From the NCBI RefSeq assembly GCF_000159355.1, contig NZ_GG670121.1:486940-550939 (forward strand): 64,000 nt of DNA, in the 5' to 3' direction. Positions within the stretch are counted from its first letter, which is position 1. Each line of letters opens with the position of its first letter. Both the position numbers and the translations under genes were made by a program. The notes under the pieces are model-generated. The model did not search any database, was not told the DNA's origin, and saw nothing but the letters and a program-made list of their open reading frames with translations. Of this stretch, positions 62,460 through 64,000 are shown piece by piece. The stretch is from Lactobacillus johnsonii ATCC 33200 (GTDB lineage Bacteria > Bacillota > Bacilli > Lactobacillales > Lactobacillaceae).

Positions 62460-63857
62460 ATGAAAAAATTCTTTAAGAAAGTTCCAGTAAATACTTTTTT
62501 AAAAGCAGATTCTCGCTTAACTAGACATTTAAATGCTCGTGATTTAGTTGCGTTGGGAATCGGGGCAGTTATTGGAACAGGAATTTTTATTTTGCCTGGT
62601 CATGAAGCAGCACAGCATGCTGGTCCAGCAGTTGCTATTTCTTTTTTATTAGCAGCAATTGTTTCTGGTATAGTGGGAATGGCCTATGCTGAATTTTCTT
62701 CTGCAATGCCAGTAGCTGGCTCTGCCTATTCTTTTGGTTCAGTGATCTATGGAGAAGTAGTAGGGTGGATAATTGGATGGGGATTATTATTAGAATATTT
62801 TTTAGCTGTTTCTGCTGAAGCAACTGGTTTTGCTTCATATTTTAATAATAATATTTTAGCTCCAATTGGAATTCATTTGCCTAAAGCACTTGAAGCTGGA
62901 CCAATGGAAGGTGGAGTAATAAATATTTCTGCTGTTTTAATTGTGTTAATCGTTGCTTTGATTTTATATCAAGGTGCTAACTTATCGAAACGTGTGGAAA
63001 ATATAGCAGTAATTATCAAAGTCGCAATTATTATTTTGTTTATTGTGATTGGGATGTTCTATATTAAGGCTGACAACTATGTCCCATTTTATCCTAAGAA
63101 ATTCCAAACACCACCATTAGGGATTGGGGGAATATCTACAGCTGCAGCCACTGTATTCTTTGCATTTATTGGTTTTGATGCTTTAGCAGCAAACAGTGCT
63201 GAAACAAAGGATCCTGAAAAAAACGTTGTTAAAGGAATCATAGGGACAGTGATTATTGCTGTTCTATTATATGTAAGTTTTTCTCTAGTTTTAACTGGAA
63301 TGGTTAATTACAAACAATTAAATGTTGATGATCCAGCAGCTTATGCACTAAAAGTAGTTGGCTTAACTGCGTGGAATAAATTGATTACCGTTGGAGCATT
63401 AGTCGGAATCTTTACCGCAATGATTACTATGTTGCTGGGCGGCTCAAGATTACTCTATGCTTTAGGAAGAGATGGATTATTACCGGATTCCATGGGAAGT
63501 GTGCATGCTAAAAAGATGATTCCTGATCACGCAGTAATTGTCTCTACAATAGTAGCAGCTGTTTTTGCTGGATTGGTTCCTTTAATGGAATTAGCTTCAT
63601 TAATTAATGCAGGGACATTAATCGCATTTGCTTTAATTTCATTTGGAATTATTCCTCTACGGCATCGAAAAGATATTGTGAATGATGGATTTAAGATGCC
63701 ACTTTATCCGGTACTGCCTATAATTGCTGGATTACTAAGCGTATATTTCATTTGGATGTTACCAAATACGACAAAAATTATGGTGGGAATCTGGTTAATT
63801 GTGGGAATCATTGTGTATGCAACATACGGTATAAAACATTCTAAACTACAGAATTAA
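62460..63857 (+). CDS. APC-family amino acid permease
   Basis: 465 residues, 12-13 helices. ALGIGAVIGTGIFILPG near 32-48 is the substrate-binding GxG(I/T)G segment of helix 1, and FFAFIGFDALAANSAETKDPEKN near 232-254 is the helix 6 signature of the cationic amino acid/YfnA branch. It imports an amino acid with a proton. RBS AAGGAGAG. Substrate not predictable. Confidence 0.9.
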   Translation: MKKFFKKVPVNTFLKADSRLTRHLNARDLVALGIGAVIGTGIFILPGHEAAQHAGPAVAISFLLAAIVSGIVGMAYAEFSSAMPVAGSAYSFGSVIYGEVVGWIIGWGLLLEYFLAVSAEATGFASYFNNNILAPIGIHLPKALEAGPMEGGVINISAVLIVLIVALILYQGANLSKRVENIAVIIKVAIIILFIVIGMFYIKADNYVPFYPKKFQTPPLGIGGISTAAATVFFAFIGFDALAANSAETKDPEKNVVKGIIGTVIIAVLLYVSFSLVLTGMVNYKQLNVDDPAAYALKVVGLTAWNKLITVGALVGIFTAMITMLLGGSRLLYALGRDGLLPDSMGSVHAKKMIPDHAVIVSTIVAAVFAGLVPLMELASLINAGTLIAFALISFGIIPLRHRKDIVNDGFKMPLYPVLPIIAGLLSVYFIWMLPNTTKIMVGIWLIVGIIVYATYGIKHSKLQN

Positions 63858-63860
63858 TCA

Positions 63861-63889
63861 AAAAGGTCTCAAATTGAGGACTTTTTTCA
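63861..63889 (+). terminator. Terminator after amino acid permease
   Basis: AAAAGGTCTCAA / TTGAGGACTTTTTT hairpin. Confidence 0.82.
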
Positions 63890-63926
63890 GCACTATAAAA
63901 AATATTGCTAATTTTTGCAAAAAGGG

Positions 63927-64000
63927 TTGACGAAAAGTGAAAAAGCCTGTAAAGTAATACATGCTGTTTGAGGCAAGCGAAAAGAACGAATAAAAAGTTC
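63927..64000 (+). promoter_or_regulatory. Strong promoter and leader, probably of an rRNA operon
   Basis: TTGACG (63927-63932) and TAAAGT (63950-63955) are 17 bp apart. The following leader ends with GAACGAATAAAAAGTTC at the window edge, which resembles the GTTC-TTTGAAAACT region found just before 16S rRNA in lactobacilli. The rRNA itself is beyond the window. Confidence 0.5.

Noticed and set aside
1..64000. CRISPR arrays, tRNA genes, transposases
   Set aside because: No regularly spaced repeats, cloverleaf sequences or transposase motifs were seen on either strand.

Overview
The window is AT-rich, low-GC Gram-positive chromosome with dense, mostly co-directional operons, strong AGGAGG-type ribosome binding sites and classic Rho-independent terminators. 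Gene content points to a gut Lactobacillus of the gasseri/johnsonii group: tandem deoxyadenosine/deoxyguanosine kinases, an FMN lactate oxidase, cydABCD without visible quinone synthesis except a MenA-like prenyltransferase, dltXABCD, and a ClpL chaperone behind a CIRCE element. The assignment rests on family recognition only. No tRNA, rRNA, CRISPR array or intact insertion sequence is visible; the right end looks like the start of an rRNA operon leader.

Layout. 0-3.3 kb: copper operon (CopY repressor, two cupredoxin-domain proteins, CopA) with two cop boxes. 3.4-5.6 kb: paired paralogous membrane proteins, a deformylase-like protein, an XRE regulator. 5.7-11.3 kb: three paralogous NCS2 purine permeases, one behind a guanine-class purine riboswitch and two behind PurBox-like sites, plus a MazG-like pyrophosphohydrolase and a membrane-bound MerR regulator. 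11.5-16.1 kb: lactate oxidase with a C-terminal flavinylation-like motif, dGK/dAK, nagB with NagR-type operators, aldo/keto reductase. 16.2-20.1 kb: decayed cell-wall-sugar salvage region (TSUP permease pseudogene, murQ, two genes truncated head-to-head, intact serine hydrolase). 20.1-22.2 kb: two solute-binding lipoproteins. 22.4-29.4 kb: cydABCD-menA respiratory operon with a CcpA site on its promoter. 29.5-37.4 kb: ABC exporter, YdcF, CPBP protease, YagU, GatC, a broken lipoprotein gene, DUF805. 37.5-40.9 kb: DUF969/DUF979/pcp and a string of small membrane proteins, the first broken by a 10-bp tandem duplication. 41-43.7 kb: Rgg-like regulator divergent from a frameshifted ABC transporter. 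43.7-47.5 kb: antiporter, metal P-type ATPase, CBS protein. 47.5-48.8 kb: relic region with a broken immunity-like gene and two copies of a hairpin leader plus micropeptide. 48.8-55.8 kb: dlt operon, whose dltD runs through an A9 slippery site into a serine hydrolase reading frame that has no start of its own. 55.8-64 kb: candidate ncRNA, MFS transporter, small RHH-like protein, aberrant EIIC with a coupled alpha/beta hydrolase, clpL, amino acid permease.

The most unusual signals are (1) the DltD/serine-hydrolase -1 frameshift arrangement, (2) the two copies of a covarying two-hairpin RNA followed by a 26-residue hydrophobic peptide, (3) the flavinylation-like tail of the lactate oxidase, and (4) an EIIC-like protein that appears to lack both phosphotransfer residues. 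A caution: several genes are broken at homopolymer runs, so consensus errors in the assembly must be excluded before biology is inferred from those.
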